From an uncultured Eggerthellaceae bacterium (GTDB lineage: Bacteria > Actinomycetota > Coriobacteriia > Coriobacteriales > Eggerthellaceae): DNA of 12,329 nucleotides. Each line of letters begins with the position of its first letter. The stretch's first letter is position 1. The stretch spans positions 1 through 12,329 of the forward strand of contig CANRPV010000029.1 in assembly GCA_947632575.1 (NCBI GenBank), written 5' to 3'. The translations under genes and the position numbers were made by a program. The notes beneath the pieces are model-generated. The model worked only from the letters and a program-made list of their open reading frames with translations, had not been told where the DNA came from and searched no databases. Shown in pieces: positions 1 to 7,840 of this stretch.

Positions 1-742
1 TGCCAAGGCTTGAGACTATGGCCGTTGCGGTCGGCAGATCGAGAATCCCAAGGTTTGTGCCGGCGAAGATTATTCCGAAGTTGCCGAGCACAGCGCCGGC
101 AAACCAAACGAGGACCGCACCGGTACCCACCAAAAAGCCCACGGCGAGCATCATCGGAGAGTTGTAGATGCCAAAGTTGATTCCGGGAAAGGGAACGGTG
201 GCGATCATGGAGGGGATAACGGCTAACCCGTCACGCAAAAAGGTGTAGAGTCCCGCGAGGCCCATGGCCCCAAAGAGCTTTTTGCCGGTCGAGCCACCGC
301 TGTCCCCTGCTTTCAGGGTTTGAGCGGCAGCCTCACCGATGGGAAATTCCAAAGCCTGTTCTTCTATGAAATGGCGACGCAGCAGAGCCGTGCAGATGAG
401 ACCGAGGATAACGCCGCCTAAAGCGATGACGAGCATCTCCAACCAGCCGATCTCATCAGCAAAACCCATCATCCAAGCTCCGGGAATGGTGAAAGCGAGA
501 CCACCTGCGACCATGGCACCGGCTGACATGATGGTGTGGGTGACGTTTGCCTCATTGAGCGTAGATTTGCCGCGGCTTAATACCTTGAGGAAGAAAAGCG
601 AGATGATAGCAGCGAAGATGATGGGCCAAGGCAAAGCGCCCATTCGCAGAGCGGTATAGACAGATGCAGCGGTAATCACAGCGCATCCGATACAACCTAT
701 GATGACTCCGCGGAGCGTCAGTTGGTTTTTCAAGCCCTTCAT
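1..742 (-). CDS. OPT/YSL-family oligopeptide transporter, N-terminal part (cut by window edge)
   Basis: Reading the minus strand from the ATG at 742-740 gives 247 codons without a stop, running off the left edge. The protein starts MKGLKNQLTLRGVIIG and is strongly hydrophobic, with at least five likely membrane segments (about residues 11-35, 38-55, 72-95, 102-122, 198-228). The order of elements matches the prokaryotic branch of the OPT family: the 'LTLRGVIIG' opening, then 'STLNEANVTHTIMSAG' (60-74), then 'LEFPIGEAAAQTLKAGD' (131-147), which corresponds to the family's 'PxPEGxAxAEVLxAG' signature. OPT proteins are secondary transporters that import oligopeptides or metal chelates; the substrate cannot be told from this fragment. 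AGAGG lies 6-7 nt before the ATG, which supports this start; a GTG directly upstream is a weaker alternative. It lies downstream of dinB on the same strand with a 101-bp gap holding a tandem array, and I see no clear promoter of its own. Confidence 0.85.
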   Translation of the reverse strand, partial: MKGLKNQLTLRGVIIGCIGCAVITAASVYTALRMGALPWPIIFAAIISLFFLKVLSRGKSTLNEANVTHTIMSAGAMVAGGLAFTIPGAWMMGFADEIGWLEMLVIALGGVILGLICTALLRRHFIEEQALEFPIGEAAAQTLKAGDSGGSTGKKLFGAMGLAGLYTFLRDGLAVIPSMIATVPFPGINFGIYNSPMMLAVGFLVGTGAVLVWFAGAVLGNFGIIFAGTNLGILDLPTATAIVSSLG

Positions 743-778
743 CACAAACCTCTGTTTTCGTTTCTCTTACTTTTTGGT

Positions 779-858
779 CTTACTTATTCGCGATCTTGCT
801 CATTTGTCGTCTTGCTTACCCGTGGTATTACTTATTCGTGGCCTTACTTGTCTTGGTT
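779..858. repeat. 16-bp diverged tandem array, 5 units, at the dinB 3' end
   Basis: Five consecutive 16-bp units can be laid out at 779-794, 795-810, 811-826, 827-842 and 843-858. They share the plus-strand pattern CTTnCTTAttCGtGgt; the 11-mer TTACTTATTCG occurs exactly at 780-790 and 828-838. A partial sixth unit may lie at 766-778. The unit at 843-858 contains the dinB stop codon and its last codons, so on the minus strand the array starts inside the gene end and runs into the gap before the OPT transporter gene. Confidence 0.7.
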
Positions 859-2115
859 AGACGTTCCGTTGTTTTTGAACTCGCGTCCAAAACGGATGCT
901 GTTTTCGCCAAAACGATCTTTCAGGTTATCAGTGGCTCGCAAGAGGTTCTCCCTTCGAGCACGGTCTGTGATCATACCACCGTTGCGCGTGTCAATGTTG
1001 ACTGAGTCCTCAAAAAGACGAGGCTGACTCAACTCCTGGTTGTCGAAGCCCGATAAGCCCACACCCAGTAAACGAACGTTGATTCCTTCTCGCCAAACCG
1101 TATCGATCATGGAAAACAGAATCGGGAGATAAAAAAGCTCATCATTGGTGGGTTCGTCGAGGGCCTGTTGGACACTATGGACAGAAAGATCGTCATAGCG
1201 AATTTTCAGGTTGAGGGTTCTGCCCTTCAGTCCTTTGGCGCGAGCACGCCGTCCCACTTTCGAGCCGATAGAAGCCAATGCGTCCTCAATGGCTTCGCGG
1301 TTTGTGAGATCAGGGGAGAACGTCACCTCATGAGAGATAGATTTCACCTGATCATCAGGATCAACCTTGGAGATCTCCCGGCCGGCGGCTCGATTGCGCA
1401 TGAGGGCGGCGTTTTTGCCGAACACGTGGCGCAAGGAGTCTTCGCTCGCGGAAGAGAGCTCGCCGAGCGTCTTAATACCCATGTTATGTAAAGCTGCTTC
1501 CGCGGATGCTCCGATTCCCGAGAGCGTTCGGATGGGAAGGGGACTCATGAACGCTTGCTCTCCTCCGGGATAAACCACCGTCAGTCCACGAGGCTTATCC
1601 ATATCGGATGCGATTTTAGACACTGATTTGCTGGTGGAAAGGCCGATGGAGCAGGTGACCCCGATTTCCTCTACGCGCCTTTGGATGCGGCGTGCCACCT
1701 GGATGGGGTGTTCGGTATTGATGCGCGTGGGACTGATATCTAAAAAGGCCTCATCGATGCTTACCTGTTGAACGTGGGGCGTTTCGTCGAAAAAGATCGC
1801 CATGATCTGTTTGGAGACCTCTTTGTAGCGGCCATGTCGCACGGGAGCCCAGATCGCATCGGGACAGAGGCGTTTGGCGGTGATGGATGGCATGGCGCTT
1901 CTTACCCCATAGGCTCGCGCTTCGTAGGAGCAGGTAGATACGACACCGTGACGATCCGCATCGCCGCCGACAATGAGGGGTTTTCCGCGCCATTCGGGAT
2001 GGTCGAGCATTTCCACCGATGCGAAAAACGCATCAAGGTCTACCAGAAGGATGGCAGGACCTCTCCAGGCTGGCAGGTCTGCAAATATCTCGTCGTTGGA
2101 GCTAGGGGAAGTCAC
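844..2115 (-). CDS. dinB: DNA polymerase IV (Y-family translesion polymerase)
   Basis: A 423-residue Y-family polymerase that copies past damaged template bases with low fidelity. The palm motif ILLVDLDAFFASVE carries the first metal-binding Asp (D26) and steric-gate Phe (F31). YEARAYGVRSAM (64-75) is the conserved finger segment, and SIDEAFLD (119-126) carries catalytic D121 and E122. The helix-hairpin-helix region (SGIGASAEAALHNMGI, about 200-215) and little-finger domain follow. QPRLF (364-368) matches the QxxLF sliding-clamp binding motif, and the tail NLLRATDNLKDRFGENSIRF resembles the C-terminus of Gram-positive Pol IV proteins. The start is GTG at 2115-2113, 3 bp after the degV stop; no strong Shine-Dalgarno is visible, so translation may be coupled to degV. 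The next in-frame Met lies past the first catalytic Asp, so a later start is excluded. The 3' end runs into a 16-bp tandem array. Confidence 0.95.
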   Translation of the reverse strand: MTSPSSNDEIFADLPAWRGPAILLVDLDAFFASVEMLDHPEWRGKPLIVGGDADRHGVVSTCSYEARAYGVRSAMPSITAKRLCPDAIWAPVRHGRYKEVSKQIMAIFFDETPHVQQVSIDEAFLDISPTRINTEHPIQVARRIQRRVEEIGVTCSIGLSTSKSVSKIASDMDKPRGLTVVYPGGEQAFMSPLPIRTLSGIGASAEAALHNMGIKTLGELSSASEDSLRHVFGKNAALMRNRAAGREISKVDPDDQVKSISHEVTFSPDLTNREAIEDALASIGSKVGRRARAKGLKGRTLNLKIRYDDLSVHSVQQALDEPTNDELFYLPILFSMIDTVWREGINVRLLGVGLSGFDNQELSQPRLFEDSVNIDTRNGGMITDRARRENLLRATDNLKDRFGENSIRFGREFKNNGTSNQDK

Positions 2116-2118
2116 AAT

Positions 2119-2991
2119 CTAACGTTGTTCGGCCATGCAGAAGATCGCCATAGTGCCAGGACCGGAGTGTGAGCCGATGACGGGATCGAGCGGCACGATG
2201 AGGATGTCCTTGACGCCTAACTCTTGACGTAGTTGTTCGGCGACATATTCGGCATCATCGAGGCAGTCGGCATGGGTGAGGAAAAACTGCTGTTCAGAAA
2301 CCGGTTGAATGGCTGTTTGCTTCACATGCTCGACAAGCGCGTTGAGGGACTTCTTCCGGCCGCGAACCTTCTCCAAAGGAATCAAGTGGCCCTCATCGTC
2401 CACATGAAGCACCGGTTTGATGTTGAGCAGCGATCCGGCCCAGGCGCTGGTACGTGAGACGCGTCCGCCCCTAAAGAGGTAAATCAGATCGTCTACGGTA
2501 AACCAATGGGCGAGATGGAGACGGTTAAACTCGACCCAATCTCGAACCTCTTCGATCGATGAGCCCTCCTCAGCCATGCGTGCGGCATACCAGACAAGCA
2601 AGCCTTCTCCGGCTGCGGCGGCCAAGGTGTCCACATGTTCGATCTTTCTGTTGGGATATTCGGCCTTCAGGTTATCTAACAGAGCGGCGATAGCCTCATA
2701 GGTGCCGCTGAGGCCACTCGAAAAACCAAGGTAGAGAATATCCTCGCCACCTGAGAGGATAGAGCGGAACAGCTCTTCGGCGTCTGCGAGACTTGGCAAC
2801 GAGGTGGTGATGCTTTTTCCCTCTCGCATCATCTTGTAAAACTGAATCATGTCAGTTTTTTCGCCCTTGAGATAGCTCTGATAGGTCTTACCCTCGATGT
2901 TGAAACGTAGGGGGAGAATATGAAGCCCAAACTCGTCGATCATTTCCGAGGGAAGGTTGCAGCAGGAATCGGTGACCATGGCAAAGTTCAT
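2119..2991 (-). CDS. degV: DegV family fatty-acid-binding protein (FakB-like)
   Basis: A 290-residue DegV-family protein. Members bind one long-chain fatty acid, and some (FakB) present it to the kinase FakA for phosphorylation and entry into phospholipid synthesis. Visible family motifs are VTDSCCNLP (6-14), TSLPS (63-67), FSSGLSGTYEA (90-100; T63 and S95 are the likely carboxylate ligands), HWFTVDDLIYLFRGGRVS and KPVLHVDDEGHL, followed by RGRKKS. Length is normal for the family. The ATG at 2991-2989 is preceded by AAGGAG (minus strand, 2998-3003) at 6-nt spacing, a strong start. It is the first gene of a leftward run with dinB, reading divergently from ileS. No fakA-like kinase gene is in the window, so the partner is unknown. 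The family assignment is firm; the lipid-supply role is inferred. Confidence 0.93.
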   Translation of the reverse strand: MNFAMVTDSCCNLPSEMIDEFGLHILPLRFNIEGKTYQSYLKGEKTDMIQFYKMMREGKSITTSLPSLADAEELFRSILSGGEDILYLGFSSGLSGTYEAIAALLDNLKAEYPNRKIEHVDTLAAAAGEGLLVWYAARMAEEGSSIEEVRDWVEFNRLHLAHWFTVDDLIYLFRGGRVSRTSAWAGSLLNIKPVLHVDDEGHLIPLEKVRGRKKSLNALVEHVKQTAIQPVSEQQFFLTHADCLDDAEYVAEQLRQELGVKDILIVPLDPVIGSHSGPGTMAIFCMAEQR

Positions 2992-3108
2992 GCAAAACTC
3001 CTTACATACTCCGGAGAGGCGTCATGGGCATTCGGAGAAACACCTCGGTTACTCAAACGGTCATAATTGTACAAGATGTCCCTCAACTTCAGGTGACCAC
3101 ATGATAAT

Positions 3109-3144
3109 TTGGCTGATTTGACTTCGAAATTGGCTAATTAGCCA
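3109..3144 (+). promoter_or_regulatory. Palindrome and 21-bp-spaced direct repeat upstream of ileS (candidate operator)
   Basis: TGGCTAATTAGCCA at 3131-3144 is a perfect 14-bp palindrome overlapping the proposed ileS -35 element. TTGGCT occurs at 3109-3114 and again at 3130-3135, exactly 21 bp apart (two helical turns), so the upstream copy looks like a degenerate second half of the same site. A further inverted pair, CCAGGT at 3142-3147 and ACCTGG at 3164-3169, brackets the -10 element. Binding by a dimeric regulator is inference. Confidence 0.45.
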
Positions 3145-3159
3145 GGTGTGGCCTATACT
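3130..3159 (+). promoter_or_regulatory. Candidate sigma-70-type promoter for ileS
   Basis: -35 TTGGCT (3130-3135) and -10 TATACT (3154-3159) are separated by 18 bp. A start of transcription near 3166 would leave a leader of only about 55 nt, too short for a T-box riboswitch. The AAAGG at 3206-3210 is the nearest Shine-Dalgarno-like sequence to the GTG start. Confidence 0.5.
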
Positions 3160-3221
3160 GACAACCTGGTAAACATTCGCCATTAAACTGATCCCTACTT
3201 GGCAGAAAGGCTGATCGCTTC

Positions 3222-6068
3222 GTGGCTAACAACTACAAAGACACTATGAACCTGCCCCAAACCGATTTTTCGATGAGGGCGAACCTTCCGGAAAACGAGC
3301 CCAAACGGCTTAAGAAATGGGAAGAGGAAGACATTTACGCTGCGGTTTTGGAGAAGAACCGCAATGGTAAGCCCTTTGTGCTCCATGACGGCCCGCCCTA
3401 TGCCAACGGCCCCATTCACATCGGTCATGCCTTCAATAAGATATTGAAGGATTTCGTTTTGAAAACCCATGCTCAGCGTGGTTATTACACGCCGTTTATC
3501 CCCGGTTGGGACTGCCATGGTCAACCCATCGAGCACATGGTCGAGATCAATCTTGGGCCTGAGAAGATGGCGGCCATCGATCAGCCGACGCTTCGATCCC
3601 TCTGCCGCGACTGGGCGACTCGTTTCGTGGATGTGCAGCGCGAGGGCTTTAAGCGACTTGGTGTCAATGCTGACTGGGATCATCCATATCTCACCTACAC
3701 GCCGGACTATGAGGCCGGAAACGTCGAGATCTTCAAGACCATGTATTTGAAGGGCAATGTCTATCGTGGACGCAAGCCGATACATTGGTGCAAGCATTGC
3801 CATACCGCGCTTGCTGAGGCTGAGATCGAGTACGGCGATGAGGTTTCACCCTCAATCTTTGTGAAGTTCAAGCTTGATTCCATTCCTGGTGTCTTTGAGG
3901 CTGCTGGCGCGGCTGATCCCGCCTATATTCTCATCTGGACTACGACGCCTTGGACTCTGCCGGCCAATACGGCGGTCAGCCTGGCGCCCGATGCCGAATA
4001 CGTGATGGTGATCGCCAACGGGGATCAGATGATCATGGCGCGCGAATTGGTCGATTCTGTGGCCTCCATTGCCGGTTGGAATGATTATTCGCTGCTCAGC
4101 GACCAAGATGGAAACGTCGTATCCGTTTTGGGCAAGCAGCTTTTCGGTCTTACCTACACCTGTCCGGTACGCCAAGATCTCAAGGGCTTGGTCATCTACG
4201 GCGATCATGTCACTTTGGATACTGGTACCGGCGCCGTTCATACCGCTCCTGGTCATGGTCAAGAGGACTACCTGGTGGGTTTGGAATTCGACATCCCGAC
4301 GCTCATGCCCGTGGATGACAACGGTTGTCTGACCGATGAGGCTGGCCAGTTTGCGGGACTTGACGTTGACGAGTCGAACCCGATCATCATCGAATGGCTG
4401 AAAGAACAGGGAACGCTTGTCGCCGAGCAAAAGATCGAGCACTCCTATCCCCATTGTTGGCGCTGCCATGAGCCGGTCATCTTCCGTGCCACCGATCAGT
4501 GGTTTGTGGCCATGGATGCCAACTCGCTGCGCGAAAATGCGTTGAGAGCCATCAATTCCGAGGTCGAATGGATTCCCGCGTGGGCGAAAAATCGCATCGG
4601 CGCCATGGTTGCCGACCGTCCTGACTGGTGTATCTCCCGTCAGCGTTCCTGGGGCGTTCCTATTCCGGTCTTTAAGTGCGCGAAATGCGGTTCGACCGTG
4701 GCTACCGAGGAGAGCTTCGATGCGGTCATCAAACTCTTTAAGGAAAAGGGTGCCGATGCCTGGTTCACGGAAAAGCCCAGCGAGTACCTGCCAAAGTCGG
4801 TTCATTGCGAGCATTGCGGTTCCTCTGAGCTTCTGCCCGAAAAGGACATCTTGGACGTCTGGTGGGAATCTGGCGTATCGCACACAAGTGTGCTGAAGCA
4901 TCGCGCCGATGAGGGCATGAGGTTCCCCGCCGATATGTATTTGGAGGGCTCCGACCAGCATCGTGGTTGGTTCCAGTCCGCGCTGCTCACATCGGTAGGC
5001 GCCTATGAGTGCGCTCCCTATAAATCTGTCATGCACTGCGGCTTTACCGTTGATGAGGAAGGCCGCAAGATGTCGAAGTCCTTGGGCAACGGCATTGACC
5101 CGGCGGATGTCATGAAATCCTTCGGTGCCGATGTGTTGCGTCTTTGGGTCTCCAGCGTGGATTACTCTCAAGACGTCAGCATCTCCGATGGTATCTTGAA
5201 GCAGATCTCCGATGCCTATCGTCGCTTCCGCAACACCTTCCGCTTCCTGCTCGGCAACCTGGAGGATTTCGGTCCTGAGGATCGGATTCAGGATTGGGAT
5301 CAGCTGGAGCCGCTTGATCAGTGGATGATGATGAAGACCATTCAGCTGCTCAGCGATGTGGAAGAGTCCTACGATAGCTATCGCTTTAACACGGCTTATC
5401 GTGCCCTCTACGATTTCGTCAATGAACTTTCAGCAGTCTATATGGATGTGACGAAGGATCGCCTCTATGCGGAGGCTCCTCATTCCGTGCGTCGTAGGGC
5501 TGTACAGACGGTGTTGATGAACATCCTTGATGTTTTGGTGCGAATCATGGCGCCGATTCTCTCCTTTACGACGGACGAGGTTTGGGATCACTATCCGCCC
5601 GCCTATCGCAATGCCGAGAATCGACCGATGAGCGTCCAGTTAGCCGGCTGGCCTAAGGCGACGGATTTCGTTCCTGAGGTTCCGAAGGACGCCGAGGAGT
5701 CGACGGCGGCGTTTAACGAGCTTATGGTTGTGCGCGAGGCCGTCACCAAGGCCTTGGAGGATGCGCGTAATGCGAAAGTCATCAACAAGAGCCAAGAGGC
5801 TGCCGTGAGCATCAAAGTGCCACTTGGCCTTTTGGAGACAACGCAGAGCTTTGATAAGGCGGTATTCGAGGAGCTCTTCATCGTCGCCTCGGTGGACTTT
5901 GAGCAAAGCGAGGATGACTCCATCGACGTGACCGTAACGGTCGCCGAGGGTGAGAAATGCCCGCGTTGTTGGAATATTCGTCAGCTCGGCGGCAATGAGC
6001 ATCATCCGGATGTGTGTAAGCGCTGCGGTGATGTCCTTGATGAGCTGAATGGCACCTCCTGCTCGTAA
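3222..6068 (+). CDS. ileS: Isoleucyl-tRNA synthetase
   Basis: A 948-residue class Ia aminoacyl-tRNA synthetase that charges tRNA-Ile with isoleucine in the cytoplasm. The N-terminal segment KDTMNLPQTDFSMRANLPEN is the usual bacterial IleS opening. The HIGH motif is at residues 66-69 (GPIHIGHA) and the KMSKS loop at 616-620 (GRKMSKSLGN). The inserted editing domain is seen in WTTTPWTLPANTAVSL and GTGAVHTAPGHGQEDY. The C-terminal zinc finger is intact, with CPRC at 913-916 and a second pair, C932 and C935. The length is that of the normal bacterial type. The start is GTG at 3222, which keeps the conserved KDTMNLP segment complete; Met9 (ATG at 3246) would cut into it. The AAAGG upstream is rather far (about 11 nt). 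It heads the ileS-lspA-rluD run, with 48 bp to lspA. Two long open frames antisense to it are coding shadows. Confidence 0.98.
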   Translation: MANNYKDTMNLPQTDFSMRANLPENEPKRLKKWEEEDIYAAVLEKNRNGKPFVLHDGPPYANGPIHIGHAFNKILKDFVLKTHAQRGYYTPFIPGWDCHGQPIEHMVEINLGPEKMAAIDQPTLRSLCRDWATRFVDVQREGFKRLGVNADWDHPYLTYTPDYEAGNVEIFKTMYLKGNVYRGRKPIHWCKHCHTALAEAEIEYGDEVSPSIFVKFKLDSIPGVFEAAGAADPAYILIWTTTPWTLPANTAVSLAPDAEYVMVIANGDQMIMARELVDSVASIAGWNDYSLLSDQDGNVVSVLGKQLFGLTYTCPVRQDLKGLVIYGDHVTLDTGTGAVHTAPGHGQEDYLVGLEFDIPTLMPVDDNGCLTDEAGQFAGLDVDESNPIIIEWLKEQGTLVAEQKIEHSYPHCWRCHEPVIFRATDQWFVAMDANSLRENALRAINSEVEWIPAWAKNRIGAMVADRPDWCISRQRSWGVPIPVFKCAKCGSTVATEESFDAVIKLFKEKGADAWFTEKPSEYLPKSVHCEHCGSSELLPEKDILDVWWESGVSHTSVLKHRADEGMRFPADMYLEGSDQHRGWFQSALLTSVGAYECAPYKSVMHCGFTVDEEGRKMSKSLGNGIDPADVMKSFGADVLRLWVSSVDYSQDVSISDGILKQISDAYRRFRNTFRFLLGNLEDFGPEDRIQDWDQLEPLDQWMMMKTIQLLSDVEESYDSYRFNTAYRALYDFVNELSAVYMDVTKDRLYAEAPHSVRRRAVQTVLMNILDVLVRIMAPILSFTTDEVWDHYPPAYRNAENRPMSVQLAGWPKATDFVPEVPKDAEESTAAFNELMVVREAVTKALEDARNAKVINKSQEAAVSIKVPLGLLETTQSFDKAVFEELFIVASVDFEQSEDDSIDVTVTVAEGEKCPRCWNIRQLGGNEHHPDVCKRCGDVLDELNGTSCS

Positions 6069-6116
6069 GCGGTCATCTGCTCCTGGAATTCTGAGAATTA
6101 AAGCGAGCAAGTCATC

Positions 6117-6725
6117 ATGACCGAGGAGAAGCAAGCTAGCGCTTTAGCGGATTCACGGGCTTCAGAAATCGGAGAAGGTCGTGATCAGCGAAAACGGAAT
6201 GCTCTGATCTTCTGTCTGGTGGCCGTCGTTTGGCTCGTAGTGGATCAAGTGGTCAAAAACATCGTGGCCGCAACGGTCCCCTCGGGAGCTGTTATAGGTC
6301 CTTTCGGTGGAATTTTCCAAATTCGCTACGTGCATAACACCGGCGCCGCATGGGGCATGTTTTCTGATGCGACTTTCGTGCTCGGTGTGCTATCGCTTGT
6401 GATCTGCGCCGCCTTGGTGTTTTATCTCTTTTGGCTTGATCCCGGAGCTAATCTTGGTGAGGCGATCGGGATTGCTTTGGTGGTAGCCGGAGGGATCGGC
6501 AATGCCTTTGATCGCTTTACCTTAGGCTACGTCATCGACTTCATTGAACCGGTGTTTATCGATTTTCCCGTCTTCAACATCGCTGATATAGGTGTGACCT
6601 GCGGGTTTGTGATCTTTATCATCTCGCTGCTCGTGGCTCGTCAGAAAAGCGATGAGAAGACTATCCCAAGTGGCGGGCAGAAGAGTGACGAGACTCAATT
6701 AGGTCAAGGGGATCAGGCCTTATGA
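6117..6725 (+). CDS. lspA: Lipoprotein signal peptidase (signal peptidase II)
   Basis: A 202-residue inner-membrane aspartic protease that removes signal peptides from prolipoproteins after diacylglyceryl modification of the lipobox Cys. Four membrane segments fit about residues 29-50, 84-106, 114-127 and 158-174. Motifs are VDQVVKNIV (42-50), NTGAAWGMF (74-82), GNAFDR with catalytic D132, and FNIADIG with catalytic D157. The protein is longer than the usual 160-170 residues because of a charged 28-residue N-terminal tail and a polar C-terminal tail (KSDEKTIPSGGQKSDE...). The ATG at 6117 has only a weak upstream Shine-Dalgarno, but no better start lies before the first membrane segment. The stop overlaps the rluD start as ATGA. 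A substrate may be close by: the lipoprotein at 10548-11498 carries an LSAC lipobox. Confidence 0.95.
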   Translation: MTEEKQASALADSRASEIGEGRDQRKRNALIFCLVAVVWLVVDQVVKNIVAATVPSGAVIGPFGGIFQIRYVHNTGAAWGMFSDATFVLGVLSLVICAALVFYLFWLDPGANLGEAIGIALVVAGGIGNAFDRFTLGYVIDFIEPVFIDFPVFNIADIGVTCGFVIFIISLLVARQKSDEKTIPSGGQKSDETQLGQGDQAL

Positions 6726-7783
6726 GTCGCTCGGTTTGTCATACGGTAACGAGCCAAGAGGCTGGCAAACGACTTGATCAGGTATGCGGCAGTCCCGAGC
6801 TCTACGCTACACGATCGGCGGCAGCCCGAGCCATCGAAGAGGGAAATGTCCTCGTCAATGGCAAGAACCTTTCCAAGAGCTATCTAGTTGCTTTAGGTGA
6901 CACGATCGTTTGCGCTCTTGAGGATGAGCGTCCTGCTGGCGTGATCAAGGGACAGGCCATTCCACTTGATATTCGCTATGAGGACGATGATTTGATCGTC
7001 TTGTCCAAACAAGCAGGTCTGGTTTGCCACCCCTCTCTTGATCATGAGGATATGACGCTGGTAAACGCCTTGGTCTATCGTTATGGTGACGCGGGGCTTT
7101 GCCATGTGCAGGGAGATGACGATCGCCCCGGTATCGTCCATCGCTTGGATCGAGACACAAGCGGACTGATGCTCGCGGCTAAAACCGACGAGGCGGGATA
7201 TCTCCTCATGGACGAGATCAGGATGCGATCGGTGGACCGGCACTACATCGCACTGGTTCATGGGTTGATCGCTCATGACAGCGGAATGATCGATGCGCCT
7301 ATTGCGCGATCGCTCAACGAGCGCACGCGAATGGCCGTGAGGGAAAGTCCGTCATCTCGTGATGCGGTAACCACCTTCCAGGTGCTGCAGCGTTTTCAGC
7401 CGGGTGCTAACGATAACGGCTACACCCTCATCGAGTGCAAGCTGTTCACGGGTCGAACCCATCAGATCAGAGTTCACATGCAATACACCCATCATCCGGT
7501 TGTGGGCGATCCGGTCTATGATGCCCATAGTCCAAAGAAAGAGGAAGCTTCCCTGGGTCTTAATCGTCAGTTTCTGCATTCCTATCATCTGGGCTTTACT
7601 CATCCGATGACCGATTCAGAGATGACTTTTTCAGATGGTTTACCTCGGGATCTTCAAACAGCTCTTCAAAGCATTGAGCCAAGAGGAAAAGGTCTTAGCG
7701 CGAGAGGAGAAGAGGTTATGGCACAACTGCGTCAAGCGCCTGTGCAAAGCGTCGAGCCGCTTGATCCCTTTACCGGTTACTGA
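6722..7783 (+). CDS. rluD: RluA/RluD-family 23S rRNA pseudouridine synthase
   Basis: A 353-residue enzyme that converts uridines to pseudouridine in RNA; in this family the targets are usually 23S rRNA helix 69 (RluD) or related sites. An S4-like RNA-binding domain occupies about residues 10-65 (KRLDQVCGS...SRSAAARAIEEGNVLVNGK). The catalytic domain has DLIVLSKQAGLVCHP, then GIVHRLDRDTSGLML with catalytic D143, and GRTHQIRVHM. After the usual final motif (DGLPRDLQTAL) the protein continues some 35 residues (SIEPRGKGLSARGEE...PFTGY), an unusually long tail. It is translationally coupled to lspA by a 4-nt ATGA overlap, and the lspA-rluD pairing is common in Gram-positive genomes. The RluD rather than RluA/C subtype is inferred from the S4 domain and this context. 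Confidence 0.9.
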   Translation: MSRSVCHTVTSQEAGKRLDQVCGSPELYATRSAAARAIEEGNVLVNGKNLSKSYLVALGDTIVCALEDERPAGVIKGQAIPLDIRYEDDDLIVLSKQAGLVCHPSLDHEDMTLVNALVYRYGDAGLCHVQGDDDRPGIVHRLDRDTSGLMLAAKTDEAGYLLMDEIRMRSVDRHYIALVHGLIAHDSGMIDAPIARSLNERTRMAVRESPSSRDAVTTFQVLQRFQPGANDNGYTLIECKLFTGRTHQIRVHMQYTHHPVVGDPVYDAHSPKKEEASLGLNRQFLHSYHLGFTHPMTDSEMTFSDGLPRDLQTALQSIEPRGKGLSARGEEVMAQLRQAPVQSVEPLDPFTGY

Positions 7784-7791
7784 AAGAATCG

Positions 7792-7820
7792 TTGACAATC
7801 GCGTTCTCTCTCAGGAAAAT
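7792..7820 (+). promoter_or_regulatory. Candidate sigma-70-type promoter for coaC-coaB
   Basis: A perfect TTGACA -35 box at 7792-7797 lies 17 bp before GAAAAT (7815-7820), a 4-of-6 match to the -10 consensus. It begins 8 bp after the rluD stop. Transcription starting near 7827 would carry the whole 10-bp tandem array in the leader of coaC. Confidence 0.5.
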
Positions 7821-7840
7821 GCACCCAAAAATACTTGCTT

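Noticed and set aside
339..659. Plus-strand 106-residue frame at the left end
   Set aside because: It runs antisense to the OPT transporter fragment, which has clear family motifs and a good ribosome-binding site.
3017..3090. A degV promoter on the minus strand (TACAAT near 3066-3071)
   Set aside because: The -10-like hexamer is reasonable but no acceptable -35 lies at 16-18 bp; a promoter must exist in this gap but I cannot place it.
3160..3221. Possible T-box riboswitch before ileS
   Set aside because: The leader from the proposed promoter is only about 60 nt, with no GGUGG-type antiterminator signature and no terminator hairpin.
3852..5171. Long (439-residue) minus-strand open frame inside ileS
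   Set aside because: It lies wholly antisense to the strongly conserved ileS coding sequence, has no recognisable domain, and such antisense openness is common with this codon usage. The same applies to the shorter antisense frames at 3195-3803 and 5603-6134.
6079..6104. AATTC/GAATT mini-hairpin between ileS and lspA
   Set aside because: A 5-bp stem of A/T-rich palindrome is expected by chance and has no T run; the genes read as one transcript.
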